The position numbers were made by a program, and so were the translations under genes. The notes under the pieces are model-generated. The model was not told the origin of the DNA, did not search any database, and saw nothing but the letters and a program-made list of their open reading frames with translations. From NCBI RefSeq assembly GCF_020882245.1, contig NC_083600.1:24862001-24926000 (forward strand): DNA of 64,000 nt, written 5' to 3'. How positions within the stretch are numbered: position 1 is the stretch's first letter; each line of letters begins with the position of its first letter. Below, one piece after another: positions 50,201 through 63,378 of this stretch. The stretch comes from Rhopalosiphum padi (Eukaryota; Arthropoda; Insecta; Hemiptera; Aphididae).

Positions 50201-53200
50201 ACACAATACAAATAAAAACGCCCCGAGGCAAAATATTTTTTTTTCGATCATAAAATAATAGAAATTATACTTTTGTCACTAAAACAGTGCTGTGAGTCTC
50301 CAAAAGAAATGGTCGCCCCGAGGTAACAGTCTCTGTCATCTCTGCGGTGGCTACAGCGCTACACTACTGTATATCTTACATTTTTTTAAATTAGGATAGT
50401 AATAATAACAGCCGTAAAAGCAATACGAATCAACCATGATTTACTCAAGTAATAATTGATTTAATGCAAATGTTGTTAGGGAACATATTTTTTCCCCTAA
50501 ATCAAAATAAGAGGTTAAGACATTATTATTGCTTTCCAAAGTTATCAATGTTTTTCGTTGTACCTATGCGTAACTATATTAGGATACTTTCTTTTTAATT
50601 GCTCAGTTTTTGTATTCTATATAATTTTATTTTTACTATAATATATTATTATCTATTATAATATTCATACAGCGTACCTTTTTTTTAAATTTAACATTAT
50701 TACGTATCTACATATATATGGTTTGCCAATTATTTAAATGTATTTAAAGTTTTATTCAAGTTGGATAATTTAAATTATAATTTAGAAGATTTCACTTCTA
50801 TGCACATAACATATTTAATTATGTGATGATTAATATTCATTAAATATACCTATATTTATGTATGTAGCATTGTAGTCGTAATATATTATTTTAATTATTA
50901 GGTATTAAAATCACAAAAAATCATCGAGAGCTGCTATTCCTTTAATATGATATAAAATATAATTACTAATTAGAAGGTCTAACGAATAGACGATCAAATC
51001 CACGATCAATGGGTGAGAATACGTCTTGATAACAAACACCACACTACCCGAGTCACGCATTATTCCTACACAACTGACCAAAATACAAGAAATACGTCAT
51101 ACAAGAATAATTAAATTTTACTATAACACCTATATGCGCTCAGTTAACATGCGAGATAGTAGCAATTGTGTATACAAACCCGTTTTAACGTGTTACTGAT
51201 TTTATGAAGAATAATATATTATGACCTATGTGCTTTACCGCGCGAATTAAGTGGAGGCTTAAAAAACGAGTTATTCACATCGCGACGATTACCATCTACT
51301 GCACTACTTCGACAAAAAAACCAAACCAAAATAAATTATTTCTTGTTTTTCACTGTTTAGTGTTATAAATATGTTGTTTATTTATTATAATTGTTACATA
51401 ATAATAACAAGTAATATTCAAAATATGTCCTGAAACAAAAACATGAGAATATATTCCTCTACGTATTCGTACATGGTACATCGTAACGTTTTTATAATTG
51501 GTCAACACCTATAGGTTGCAATTTATCATTATTTTATAGTTTTATATTATAACGTAGTAAATTGTTGAAGAGTAATACAAATGTTTACAAATTAACATCT
51601 GAAATTTATTTTGTACACCAACACAGGTTGTAGAAAAAATAAAAACCATACCCCTTGATAGCTGATAGATATAATATAGACATAGACAGTTCTCATCTAC
51701 ATGACTATACTTAATTGTTTAAAAACACTACAAAAAATGTTAGTAAAATATTTTATAAATATATCATACACGTAGAGTACCCATGAATAAAGTTAGTTCG
51801 CACATATAGGTATTGCAGGTTTTCGAGCTTTATATAAAATAACATATAACGTCCCTGCCCTTTATAGATATTTCAAGGATTCACGTCATATAATATTATA
51901 GTTTCGAACTTATGAATACGGTGACATATATTTAAGAGAGAGGGAAACCTGTGTCGCAACCTACTCTAAAACATCAGGTTATATAAAGTATTCAGATATT
52001 TTGTACATACTAACATTATTCATATTTATTATTAATCCATCTAGTAATAGTTCCTCATATTAATTCCAATTATATATAATGTGTTTCAAAAGTTCCGTAT
52101 CACCTTTAATATATCACCACAACAAAATAATATAATTTAACGCAGTTTTATTTACAGTAGTTAATGAGGAAATTCTAATTGAATACCTAGCATAAATTAA
52201 ATTTTTTTTTCAAACTCCAAATATTTCAAAAAATATTTTTTGCATAATTTAGTTTTTTAAATCTTCATGATGGCTTTTATTTTTAATTATAGTTTTTAGA
52301 ACAGTTTAAAAAATATATATTAAAATTAAATGAAAATCGACTAAATTGTATAATAAAGATATTATTTAGCAAATGATTTAGCAGCGTATAATATCGAGTT
52401 ATTTTATTGATTTTTAATTTACTTATAATTTTAACTCTTAGATATAGACGATATAGTCCAAGAATGAAACAAATGTCAACTATTGCACCATTAACTTTCT
52501 TGAAAGTGTATAATTGTAGCTCCAAAAGTATCCAAGTATGTTATTGGTGCATGGATGCTGGATTTAGCAAATAGTCTGATGTTCATTGAATGTTATAAAA
52601 AAAATAAAATAAAGTCATATGAAACAACATTGATTTAACAGCTTCACGTAGGTGATGATAAATAGAAAGGTGTTTAAAATTGTGTTACATATATGGGCAT
52701 TGCATAGAATAAGCAAGGATCCAATATTTGTACATAAATTAATTTTTACCTATAGGTAAAATATATATACGAATCTACTTTTATAAAAAATGTATAACTG
52801 TATCCGCGTTTCAACTGAGGATGATTAAAGCATGCATTTCGTGCTTCGCTAATATAATTGCTATATTATTCAAAATCAAAAAAATCGCATTTAATTGGTC
52901 GATTTCACTTAATTTTAATATATATTTTTTAATTTTTTTAAATAATATGATCAAAATATAGCTTCTTATCTTGAATAACTAAATTGCATAAGAATGTTTT
53001 TAACACTTTTGAATTAATTTTATTATAAAATTAAACTTATGCTAATCAGTTATAATGTTTTTACTACTTAATTTAAATGATACCGCACTTAAATCTGTTG
53101 ATTTTTCACGGAGATACAAGAGTGATACGGCAGTTTTGGGACATACTATATAATATTTGAAAAAATACGTTCATTTTTTCTACGCCTACACCAGAAAATA

Positions 53201-54636
53201 TTTATAACAATTTTTAATTTTCTGTCGATGTTTATCACTAATATACAATATTGGTGCGCACTGTAACACTGCATAATAAAAATTACTCATATTGCAGTGT
53301 AGCTGCAGAGAGGTGACATTGGTTTATTTGTTTGGAATAGTTGTAGTACAATTTTATTTTGTCCTGACGAACAAAAAGGACGCCTGGATCAGTGGATGGC
53401 TAGCAAAATTAATTTAAAGCTAATAACCAAAACTGGTGCTCTTTTATTCGGTAATTATTCTTTAAACGTAAATGGATAAAATAAAAACTAGTTTTGACGA
53501 CCTTCGTTCAAGTAAGTAACTTATATTGATTTGTATATAATTTTTAAACCCTTTCAGAAGAATATATACAGGATGATCCACTAAGCGTGCTCACTTTCAT
53601 TTATTTTTAATAATGAATGTATTCAAATTCTAATTTTTAGAATTTTTAAGTATACAGAAAAGTTATTTTTAAATACTTAGATTTCTTACACTATTTAAAG
53701 AATTAAATTTTGGCTTAAAAATAGTTTTATAAGATTATAATAATTGTGTAACCTTTAATTTCGTATATTCATCTACTCAGAACTTATTTATGTACTAAGG
53801 ATAATTTATAATTTAGGAACTTTATATTATGTAAAAATGTTCCGAGTATAATGATACTTGAGCACGTAATTATAAATATTGAATATAATGTATGACTTTT
53901 TTCAAACCATTTTTGAGGACAATAATATCCTTAGCATATAATATATTTAGGTAACTTAAAAAATGCTCATTCAAATTTAAAATTTTGATTTAAATACATT
54001 AACATTTTCAAAAAAATCGCCCACTTAATGGTTAATAGGAAAAAATGTGATTCTTATTTGAAATAATGAATTTTTATCGCTACAGGACACTCTTTAAATG
54101 GATTATATATAATGTAATTTTTTAAATATAAGGTCATTAATATTGCGTATATTGTATACATAGAAATTCTAAAATTAGAATTTAAATAAATTTATTATTA
54201 ACTGAAAAATAGGGATGATATGAATGAAACATCACTCTTTAAATTATTTATATGTATAGTTAATTTACAATCAACCTCGACGCGCATCTTAGTATTCAGT
54301 ACCCACCCTTTTTATGAATAACAACTCCCGTTTAGCTACGGTACGGTACGGTTCAACACACTATTCGTTTCTTTACTTTACTACATTTACACAGCACACT
54401 GCAAGTTGGTATGGAGGTGGATATCAATATTTTTACTCTTTGCCCACCCGTTCATAACCATTTGAGATTTGTGTAGAACCCTGTAAGACCACGCGACAGT
54501 ACTTCAACTGGTCTCGTTGATTTCAGTTCTGCTGTCCAATGTTAGTTTTAATTTTTTTTTTCGGTATTTGACTAAAGCTCTAATGTTACAGTAGTGAAAA
54601 ATTTTAAAGTAAATAAATACATTTTTGACTTTTAAA
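47291..54636. other. Intergenic region between the two GMC genes
   Basis: About 7.3 kb. It contains one clear hAT-like element (48267-48877). The remainder is AT-rich with no supportable gene and no remnant of a third GMC copy that I could recognise. The 350 bp before 54637 are less AT-rich and are the likely promoter and leader of copy B. Confidence 0.5.
48267..48877. mobile_element. hAT-like non-autonomous element, 611 bp
   Basis: The termini CAGTGTTTATTTCA and TGAAATAAACACTG form a perfect 14-bp inverted repeat. The flanks CACTAAGA (48259-48266) and CACTAAAA (48878-48885) match at seven of eight positions, consistent with a slightly aged 8-bp duplication. The inside is non-coding, with CCCGGGGGTATC-like sequence near the left end and a related GGGGGTAT/GGAGGG stretch near the right. 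Confidence 0.88.
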
Positions 54637-57600
54637 ATGTTTTCAAAATCACTTCAATTAATATTGTGTTTAACTATAATTTTTAACGAATGTGGAGCTC
54701 TAACAATATCAAGAAATGCAGAATTTCCACCTTTATTTCAATCAACATGGGGGTACTTGGAAGAAACTTTAGAATGGGAAGCAAAGGAACCCATAAATAT
54801 AGAAAAAGTTTTTTCGGAATATGACTTTATCGTAATTGGTGCTGGAAGTGCTGGAGCAGTAGTAGCTAGTAGACTGTCCGAAGTAATGTAAACGTTATAA
54901 TTAAAATTAGTTATTCATATAATATAATATTATTCATAAATAGATTAGAAAATGGAAGGTGTTATTAATCGAAGCTGGAAAAAAAGCAATACATTTTATG
55001 GATGTACCCATAACATCTCAATTGTTACAAGCCTCAGAATACAACTGGAAGTATAGGACTATACCAATGAATACATCTTGCTTAAGTGAGAAATCGTTAT
55101 TTTACGTACCTATACATTTAATCATTTTTAATAATATTTATAAAATTGAATAGGTTTCGAAGAACAACGTTGTAAATTTCCCAGAGGAAAAGTAATGGGC
55201 GGTAGTAGTGTATTGAATTACATGATATATACACGTGGTAATAAAGGGGATTACGATAATTGGGCAAAAATGGGCAATGCAGGTAACTATAAACAAGTAT
55301 ACGACAAATTTCGTTCATACGAGTTATTAATTTTTATAAAATTATAAATGTTTCGAAACGTAAGGATGGAGCAATGATGACGTAATGAAATATTTTCTTA
55401 AATCAGAAAACGCTAACCTATCTACCTCTGATGTGAACTATCATAGGTATAATGGATTGTTGTCAGTGACAGACGTACCGTTTAGGACACCCATAGCAAA
55501 AGCTTTTGTGGATGCTGGATCACAGATAGGACTGCCCGTCGTCGATTTGAATGGGGAAAACCAAATCGGGATTAATTATATACAGGTAAATTAGTGAGGT
55601 TTATACTATATGATACATATGATGTTGAATCCAGACAATTTTTCTGTGGATGGGATTCATTTTTATCATTGGTTAAACGCATTATAATAATATAAATTAT
55701 ATTACTATAATTCATTACGATTAATTCTATACATTTTACATTTGATATGTTAGATGGATATTATATAAATATATTATTTGTTTTATACAAATTAAAAAAC
55801 ATCTGATGAACTCCTGAAATAGCTGATTTTGTTCGCCTTCAACACTTATTTTCATATAATTTCTTAATTTGTCTTCTCCCAAATTTGGTAAATAAAAAGT
55901 ATGCATTATTGAAACATAGATAAAAATAAATTATATGTTATTGAACACGATTATAGATAAGTTCTAGTCGGTGTTTTGATATAAAATGTGTTCATTGATT
56001 ATAAATAATAATAATAATAAAACGTTAACGAGTATTGTATATTTATTAAATATATTTTGTTATTGACAGTTGTATTTGTCAGGGGGCGAATGAAATTAAA
56101 GGGGATAATGTGTCCCCCTTCTCTGGATTAGATTGAGATTCAACATAAGATACATCAGAGATACACCCTAACACGTGGTACCTATAACTTTATCGTAAAT
56201 GGAGTTGTTGTAAAAAATATAAATGCTAACCTTTTTTTTCACATCGTTCACGACGCATTCACATTGTCATCGATTAATTTTTTCATAGTCTGTATAAACA
56301 TTTTGTGAGTTCCATTTTTTAATGATGATAAGTCGTTTTTATAATCCATTCCTAACTTTTGTAGGAACACTTTCGATATTACTACCAGACTCGTAAATTA
56401 TACGATTAGAAATTCTAACAGGACTTTGATAATTGTTTTGTATTAGTAGGAAATTACGATGACTTATATAACAGTAATCAATATTGTATCTCTTCTAAAA
56501 TAGGTTTATTATAAAATTTCATTACGTTCATTATAATACTATTAAATTATTTCGTTAATACTTATTTTAACCGTTTTTCACGCTCACAAGATATATTATA
56601 TACTACACCAAATATTCGATTTTGTCTTAGAACATTTCTTAGAATGTATAACAAATAACAATGTTAAGACAATTACAACCACTTTACAATAATATGCAGC
56701 ATAATTCACATATAAGGTATGTTACATTATGACATGTATCTATAACATCACATATTTATATTTATTGTTTAATTTGTGTTTACGTCCCTGAGACTATGAA
56801 TGTCCGGTACTTGCTATCTAATCAGGAACATTTTAGATATTTCTAACAAGTTTATAATTGTAATATTTATGATAAAACATTATATTTATATTGTCTTGTA
56901 ACAAAATTTCAAGTCACATTGAAACCATTGCTCAACATTTTTATATACGTAGTACATATATATAACATGTTCTACTTTGACATAATTTTGAACAACCGAT
57001 AAATAATAACTAAAATCAAAACCGGTGTGAAATCACTCGGCTAGCTGTGAAGTACATTTCGAGTATACCTACTTCGTAATTGGGTAGGTTACTGTAATTT
57101 GTGTTAAATTTGAATTCAATGATAAATTATTATACGCGAAAAATATTCTGGATTACGACGGTCTGTCACCCTATATTTTTATGAATAATTAATTCATTCA
57201 AATATGAATATTTTATATTAAATATTTAAGCATTACATTATATTAATATATTTCTAAATTTACTAATTTTCTAATTTAGTACTTTAATTGTTGAGCTATA
57301 ATAGTTGTATACTAGAAGCTAATGAGAAAAAAGATTTCAAATTTTAGTTATTAAAATTAAAAATGTTATCAATTTGTCAACTACAAAATTATTTACGTAT
57401 TTTTGTAATTTTAACGAATCTCGTAAAAAGTTTATAGTAATTTTTTAACCGAGGTAAGAACAACATATGAGTATGTGAGTTACCTTGTATTTAAAGCTCT
57501 CCAAGGTTATTTTAACTAACATCGCAAATAAATCAAAAAACTAAAAAGTCTAAAATTTCAAGTATCAACGGCTATGTTTCTAAAAATTTTGTCGAAAACC

Positions 57601-59740
57601 GGTTTTGCTTAAATATACCCGTTCAATGGCTGCGTAAACTTATATTATGCAAAATACAACAAAAAAAAGTTAATGCCGCTCACCCACACATTTATTGACA
57701 AAAAAAAACCTCTTTTCATAAGTATTACATTGTTAAGTGTTATTATCGAATAAATAAAGGTAGTGTAACGCCTTTTACAAACACATTAAGCTTTTCCAAC
57801 ATAAACTGTCTCAACTGTCAACTACGTATAGCATTTAATTCCTATCTAACATGTATGCAGTAACCTATGACGGCTATGACCCACATGTCAATTAAAAAAC
57901 TGTATTAACATTTACAGAAATACCCTAGCACTGTCCCCTGTAATTTTTTTCCTAATAATTTTGAAAAGTACTGTGAATTTTTTATTTTTCATAAAAAAAA
58001 AACTATATTAAATTTGGTGCCAGAAACCTCCCTCTTAAGTTCAAATGAACTAAATATTTACACTTTTTTTTCAAAAGATAATGATAGACACATCATTGTA
58101 AAATCAAAACATTCCGATCAGAATAATATACTAATAAAATAAAAAATAATTTGTTTCATTTTAAACGTTTATTCTACTTAACACTTAACATAATTTCATA
58201 AATTAATTAACATAAATTCATTATTTGAGTTGGTACAATTACTTCTAACTAGATACGATGCGATACATGTGTGGGTTTTTATACTGGAGATTCTTAATTT
58301 CTAAATGCCAGTACTTTAAAGTATTTACCTATGTCGAAACAATGATGAAATTAATTAATTAATTAAATATCTGCATATAACATATAATAAGCTTACCAGT
58401 ATAATAATGTAACAATTATATAACTTATCTCTACAGCTATTACCTAGTTATAAAATATAATATTGATTAGTTATTTATGCAGTTATTGATAGATTTAAGA
58501 CCTTGAATTGTTAGATTTTTCAAATTAAATATAAATATAAATAGTGTAATAAACAAACTGACCTTCCTTCCTAAACAATGTTTATATTGTGAATTTTTTT
58601 CAGGCTACCATGAAGAAAGGCCGTCGTTATAGTACAAATACAGCTTTTTTGTTTCCAGCAAGAATGAGATCGAACTTACACGTGAAAAAGGAAAGTACAG
58701 TAACACGAATAATGATAGAAAAGGATACAAAAAAGACAATAGGAGTGGAATTTGTATCGAATCGTAAAAAATATAGAGTGTATGCACGCAAAGAAGTAAT
58801 TGTTTCTGGCGGAACTATAAACTCACCACAGTTACTCATGTTATCGGGGATCGGACCGAAAGAACATCTGAAAGACATAAAAATCCCGTTGATAAAAGAC
58901 TTGCCGGTTGGTGAAAATTTGATGGATCACGTGGCACTGGGAGGTTTGAGCGTTTTGGTAAACGATACCATCTCGTTAAAAACCGAACGGTTATTGAAAG
59001 ATCCGTTTAATATGTACGACTATACGGCGCATAACAACGGTCCGTATACAATACCGGGCGGTGCGGAAGCCTTAGCGTTTTTCGATTTAGACCGACCGGG
59101 ATTCGCAGACGGACACCCGAACTTGGAACTGCTATTAATTTCGGGCCTGTTTTCGGACAATGATTACACACATAGGCTGTTCGGTTTGAAATCCGAAATC
59201 TACGATAAAGTGTACAGGAAAACCGAAAACATGGACGGCTTTACGGTGTTTCCGATGATTATGCGACCGAAGAGTAAGGGCCGCTTGTGGCTAAAAGACG
59301 CGAACCCAGCCCACTATCCACTGATCGATCCAAATTACTTTGCGGACGAAACGGACTTGGACGTGGCCGTAGCCGGGGTGCGGATTTTCCAACAGATGTT
59401 GAAAACCAACGCAATGAAGAAGCTCAACGTCACGTTGTTCGACACCCCGTTGCCCGGTTGCGCCCGGCACAAGTTCGATTCCGACGCGTACTGGAAATGC
59501 TCGGCGAGACAAATAAGTTTCACCATCTATCACTTGTCGGGCACGTGCAAAATGGGACCGGTGGGCGACCCCACGGCCGTGGTGGATCCCAGATTGCGCG
59601 TACACGGCGTAAAAGGCCTGAGAGTCATCGACGCGTCGATAATGCCAGAAGTTCCGGCAGCGCACATCAACGCTCCGACGATTATGATCGGCGAAAAGGG
59701 CGCAGATATGATTAAAGAAGACTGGGGTATTAGAATATAG
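54637..59740 (+). CDS. GMC oxidoreductase, glucose dehydrogenase [FAD, quinone]-like, copy B
   Basis: Five exons, 54637-54882, 54944-55085, 55154-55282, 55365-55585 and 58604-59740, give 624 residues. Exons 2 to 5 are exactly as long as those of copy A (142, 129, 221 and 1137 nt) with the same phases, so the genes are direct duplicates. Exon 1 is 60 nt longer. It encodes a clear signal peptide (SLQLILCLTIIFNECGA) and an acidic spacer before GAGSAG, so secretion is likely. The ATG at 54637 is preferred over the upstream in-frame TTG. GMC signature 1 reads RGKVMGGSSVLNYMIYTRGN, signature 2 NSPQLLMLSGIGP, and both active-site blocks (YHLSGTCKMG and AAHINAPT) are kept. Copy B is GC-richer than copy A over much of exon 5. 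Intron 4 is 3.0 kb. The substrate is unknown; both copies look functional. Confidence 0.95.
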
Positions 59741-62700
59741 TACAGATTATATCATAGATTAATTAGTCAAATTTGTTGTACATACTTCATTATCATTTAA
59801 ACAATTAATGTGTTCACTGTTCAATCGTCCTCGACTAGTGTATACATACCTATTTTGTAATTTTATGCGACTACTATAGATACCTGTCTTTTCCTAAGAG
59901 AAACAACTTTTAATAATAATCGTAATACCCGGTATCCGGGTGGCTGATTTAACTGATATTCGCTATATAGTACCTACATACTTGTATTATATACTCGTAC
60001 AACGAAATACCTACAACAAACAAGCAGACCAATGTTTTATTATTTATTACACAGAATACGGCTTGAGTGCCTTGATCGGTTATAGTATATGATCGTGATG
60101 TATCAAGGCTCACAGCATTCAACAAACCCGTTTTAATTTAAATCGATCCGTATTTAATATAATTATATTCAGATCAGTAGAATTGTAGATACATGCGATT
60201 TTAAAACAAAGTCTTTCTATATTTAGACATATCTCAAAATTAACGAAAAATTATTCACAAAAACGTAAATAACAATAGGTAATTATAGTCTTTGTTTTTA
60301 AAGTAAAGTTTTTGTACGTCAATTACCTAATAGGTAATATTCTCATATTATCTTCAAATGTGCATTTGTACTATATCTAATACCTAGGACTAGTCTACTA
60401 TAAAATTAATCCCTAGAAGTAGCTTAAGTGTCAATGCTCTGCAGAAATTAATGGAGTAAAAATCGTGGGGTTCTTATCTTCATATTAGTGTTAAAATTAT
60501 ATGTAATAAAATTACCAAATCCAATTAAAACATTATAAAATTTTCAATTTCGAAAAACTCGTGTCTAATAAAAATCAATGCTTTTGTGGCACAAGTTTTT
60601 AATACTGTCTATATAGAGTTAAAATGTTGCACAGATATTTTTTCTGAGTATTTAAACCGATTTAAAGTGTGTAACTGAACATTTCAAAACTAAATACTAA
60701 ATACCAATATCAATCATTATTTACTAAAAATTGGTCAACTGAAACTACATCTTATTAAAAAAAAAAATTAATTAAGAAGATTTTTCTAAATTAAAGCTAA
60801 AAACGCACAAACATTGACATTATATAATTCAATCATTGTATCATAATTGACAAACTATGACCATGCCGACCACGGAATTGAGAACAATTTTTCAGCAAAT
60901 AAATTAATTATTATTATACATATATATTGTATGTAACTATAATTTAAACAATTGCATTGTTATTTTTTGTAGACCTATATTAATAAATTGATATCTGTCG
61001 ACTGTTGCCTCTAAATTATTGAAAGTTACCTGTCGCACACTGTAAGTTAGGTACTTTTATTTATTTTAATAATATTACAACAAAACTTTATTAGTTCTGA
61101 TCAGTTAATCAGTACCTATACTAAAGAGTTCCTTCACTACTAATGAACAATATTTATTACAGTTACAACCTTAGAAATTAAGTTTTAAAAAAGTGCTTTA
61201 TCATCAAAATTAAAAACTAAGTTCTTAAGAGGCCGTAACACCCGCATGTGTTGTCTCCGTCTTACAAGTACGTAACATGGCAAATTTACGCTAGATCATG
61301 TTTAGCTCTGTCAGTTTAAAAATTAGAGTAAATCGAACTATTATGAAACTTGAAGGTAAGAACATTATCCGTGTTTGTATATTGGTTTTTTACGATAGTT
61401 CAATTTTTTAGCAAGTTATGCGTATATAACATAGTGTAAATTAAAAATGCTCATAACTCACTTAAAAACTTAATAATCGTAAGAAACCAACATACAAACA
61501 CATTTACACATATAATGTTCTTACCATAAAGTTTCATAATAGGTCGATTAACTCTAATTTTTAAACTGACGGAGCTAAACGTGATCTGCTGAGCATTAAT
61601 TTGCTATGTTACGTACTTGTAAGACGGAGACAACACATGCGGGTGTTAAGACCTCTTAATTCATTACCTAAATGTTAAACATGTAAAATATAAATAATTA
61701 TTCTTTTGAATAACTGAATCCATAATGTATTGTATTTTATTTGTAAAGCTGTCTTTAGAAAAATAATAAGCAAAATAGTTTTGTCTAATTCTTATGGTAA
61801 AACTATAACATACTTTTAGTTATACGTATTGCTAGGTTCTAGGTAGATCATCTGGTATTAATAAATACATGGGGTGTTTTTTAAATACTTTCATACATGA
61901 TACATTCAACATTCCATACTCTTAGCGCCTGGAAAATAACATAATATAAATTTAAATTGATGCAAATAGAGGGAAAGTTAGGTAACCCCAAAATTGTTAC
62001 AAGCTCCCTTATAAAAATATGAATAAAAAATACTCAACATATATTAATAAGGAATATAAATAGGAGATGCCTCATAAAATTTTGGACATTATTAATTGTT
62101 TATTACTTATTGAATTTAATCTCTATAATGTAGTTGATGGGTAAATCTTTTGAAACTCACATTATAATGGTTAAAAACAGAATTTTCGGATGCAGAGAAA
62201 ATAACTGACATGTCACTATGTCAGATATTGCCAAATGCACAATGTCAATGAATTGCCTGAAACAAAATCCATGTTTAGTTTAAATAATTAATGTATTTAA
62301 CCATTTATATATTTTACTTATGTATTTTAAATAAATTACCTACATGTAATATGCTTTAGATAGAATAAATACAAACTAAGGTAAAAAATTCTTTCAACAA
62401 ATAAATTATAATATAGTTGTGATTATAAAAAGTCATGTTATATTACTTTTTCATAAGTTACATAGATTATCAACATTTTTGAATTTATAATTTACTTTTA
62501 TTAATTAATTAAATTATATTAACATAAAATATGTTTATTCAACTTATTTATATTTTATAATCATAGACCTATGCGTATAATATAATATGATAATCATTTA
62601 CCCAAAATATTCTTGGTTACTTCCAGTGTTTGATATTTTAATGTTTTAGGGAAAGTTTCAATCTACATTTCAATTGTCATTATTTTTATTTTACATACAA

Positions 62701-63378
62701 AGGAGCAAAGGATACTGTAAGTTTGTTACGAAATGTATTAGATTGTATTCTGATCAAACTAAAAGTATCCTATAGGATTCATATAATTGTAATTATATAT
62801 TAATAAAAATAGGAAGACGTTTTTAGACAATATTATTTACCTATGTAGTAAAATTTTATAATTTATATTGAAAAACTAAAACATATAGGTTCTCATTAAG
62901 CCTCTTTAACTTTTATAGCTGCTATGGATATTTTTTCTTATAGCTTACAAAATTATTACGTTTTAAACAAATTAAATGTGCCAACAGCATTGTTTAGTAC
63001 CAAAAATTTGCATGCTTGAATTCAAAATAAATCGATCCAGAATATTTCAATAAAACTTATTTCTAATATGAATATAAACACAAATTAATATTTCACAAAT
63101 AATCACAGTAACACATTTTATTTTAAAATATATATTCATAAATAAAAATTGTATACATGATTTTGTTTATAAATTAAAGTTATACAAAATTGAAATAAAA
63201 ACTTAGTACTAAAATATAATGTAGAAGAAATACAGAATAGAACAGGAAGAAAATATTACAATATAATATATCCATTTCAGAATCTACAAGATATTAATTT
63301 TTATAAATTTGTGCATAATATAATTAATAAAATATTAAATAAAATAATAAACTTGAATTCCATAAAAGTCCTTACGTT
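59741..63378. other. Intergenic region between GMC copy B and RABGGTB
   Basis: About 3.6 kb between convergent genes. It holds the palindromic element 61225-61659. AATAAA on the minus strand at 63117-63122 could serve as the RABGGTB polyadenylation signal. Nothing else was recognised. Confidence 0.5.
61225..61659. mobile_element. Foldback (near-palindromic) MITE, 435 bp
   Basis: The left arm starts TTAAGAGGCCGTAACACC and the right arm ends in its inverse, GGTGTTAAGACCTCTTAA. Pairing continues for about 200 nt per arm through blocks such as TTGTCTCCGTCTTACAAGTA and TTTAAAAATTAGAGT, leaving a loop of only a few tens of bases near 61440. Both ends carry TTAA, which may be the target duplication (piggyBac-type) or part of the inverted repeat. 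No longer direct flanking repeat was seen. It is non-coding. Confidence 0.88.

Noticed and set aside
53330..53460. Open stretch reading FCPDEQKGRLDQWMASKINL, with a faint look of a DNA-binding or transposase fragment
   Set aside because: Too short, no cysteine or histidine pattern completed, no neighbouring exons found.
56080..56140. CAGGGGGCGAATG followed by GTCCCCCTT, possible hAT-like left end in GMC copy B intron 4
   Set aside because: No matching right terminus or duplication found in the intron.
62645..62680. TGTTTTAGGGAAAGTTTCAATCTAC resembles the acceptor and start of the LRR gene's last exon (39205-39230)
   Set aside because: The match is about 25 bases and then ends; no coding continuation, so chance or a tiny fragment.
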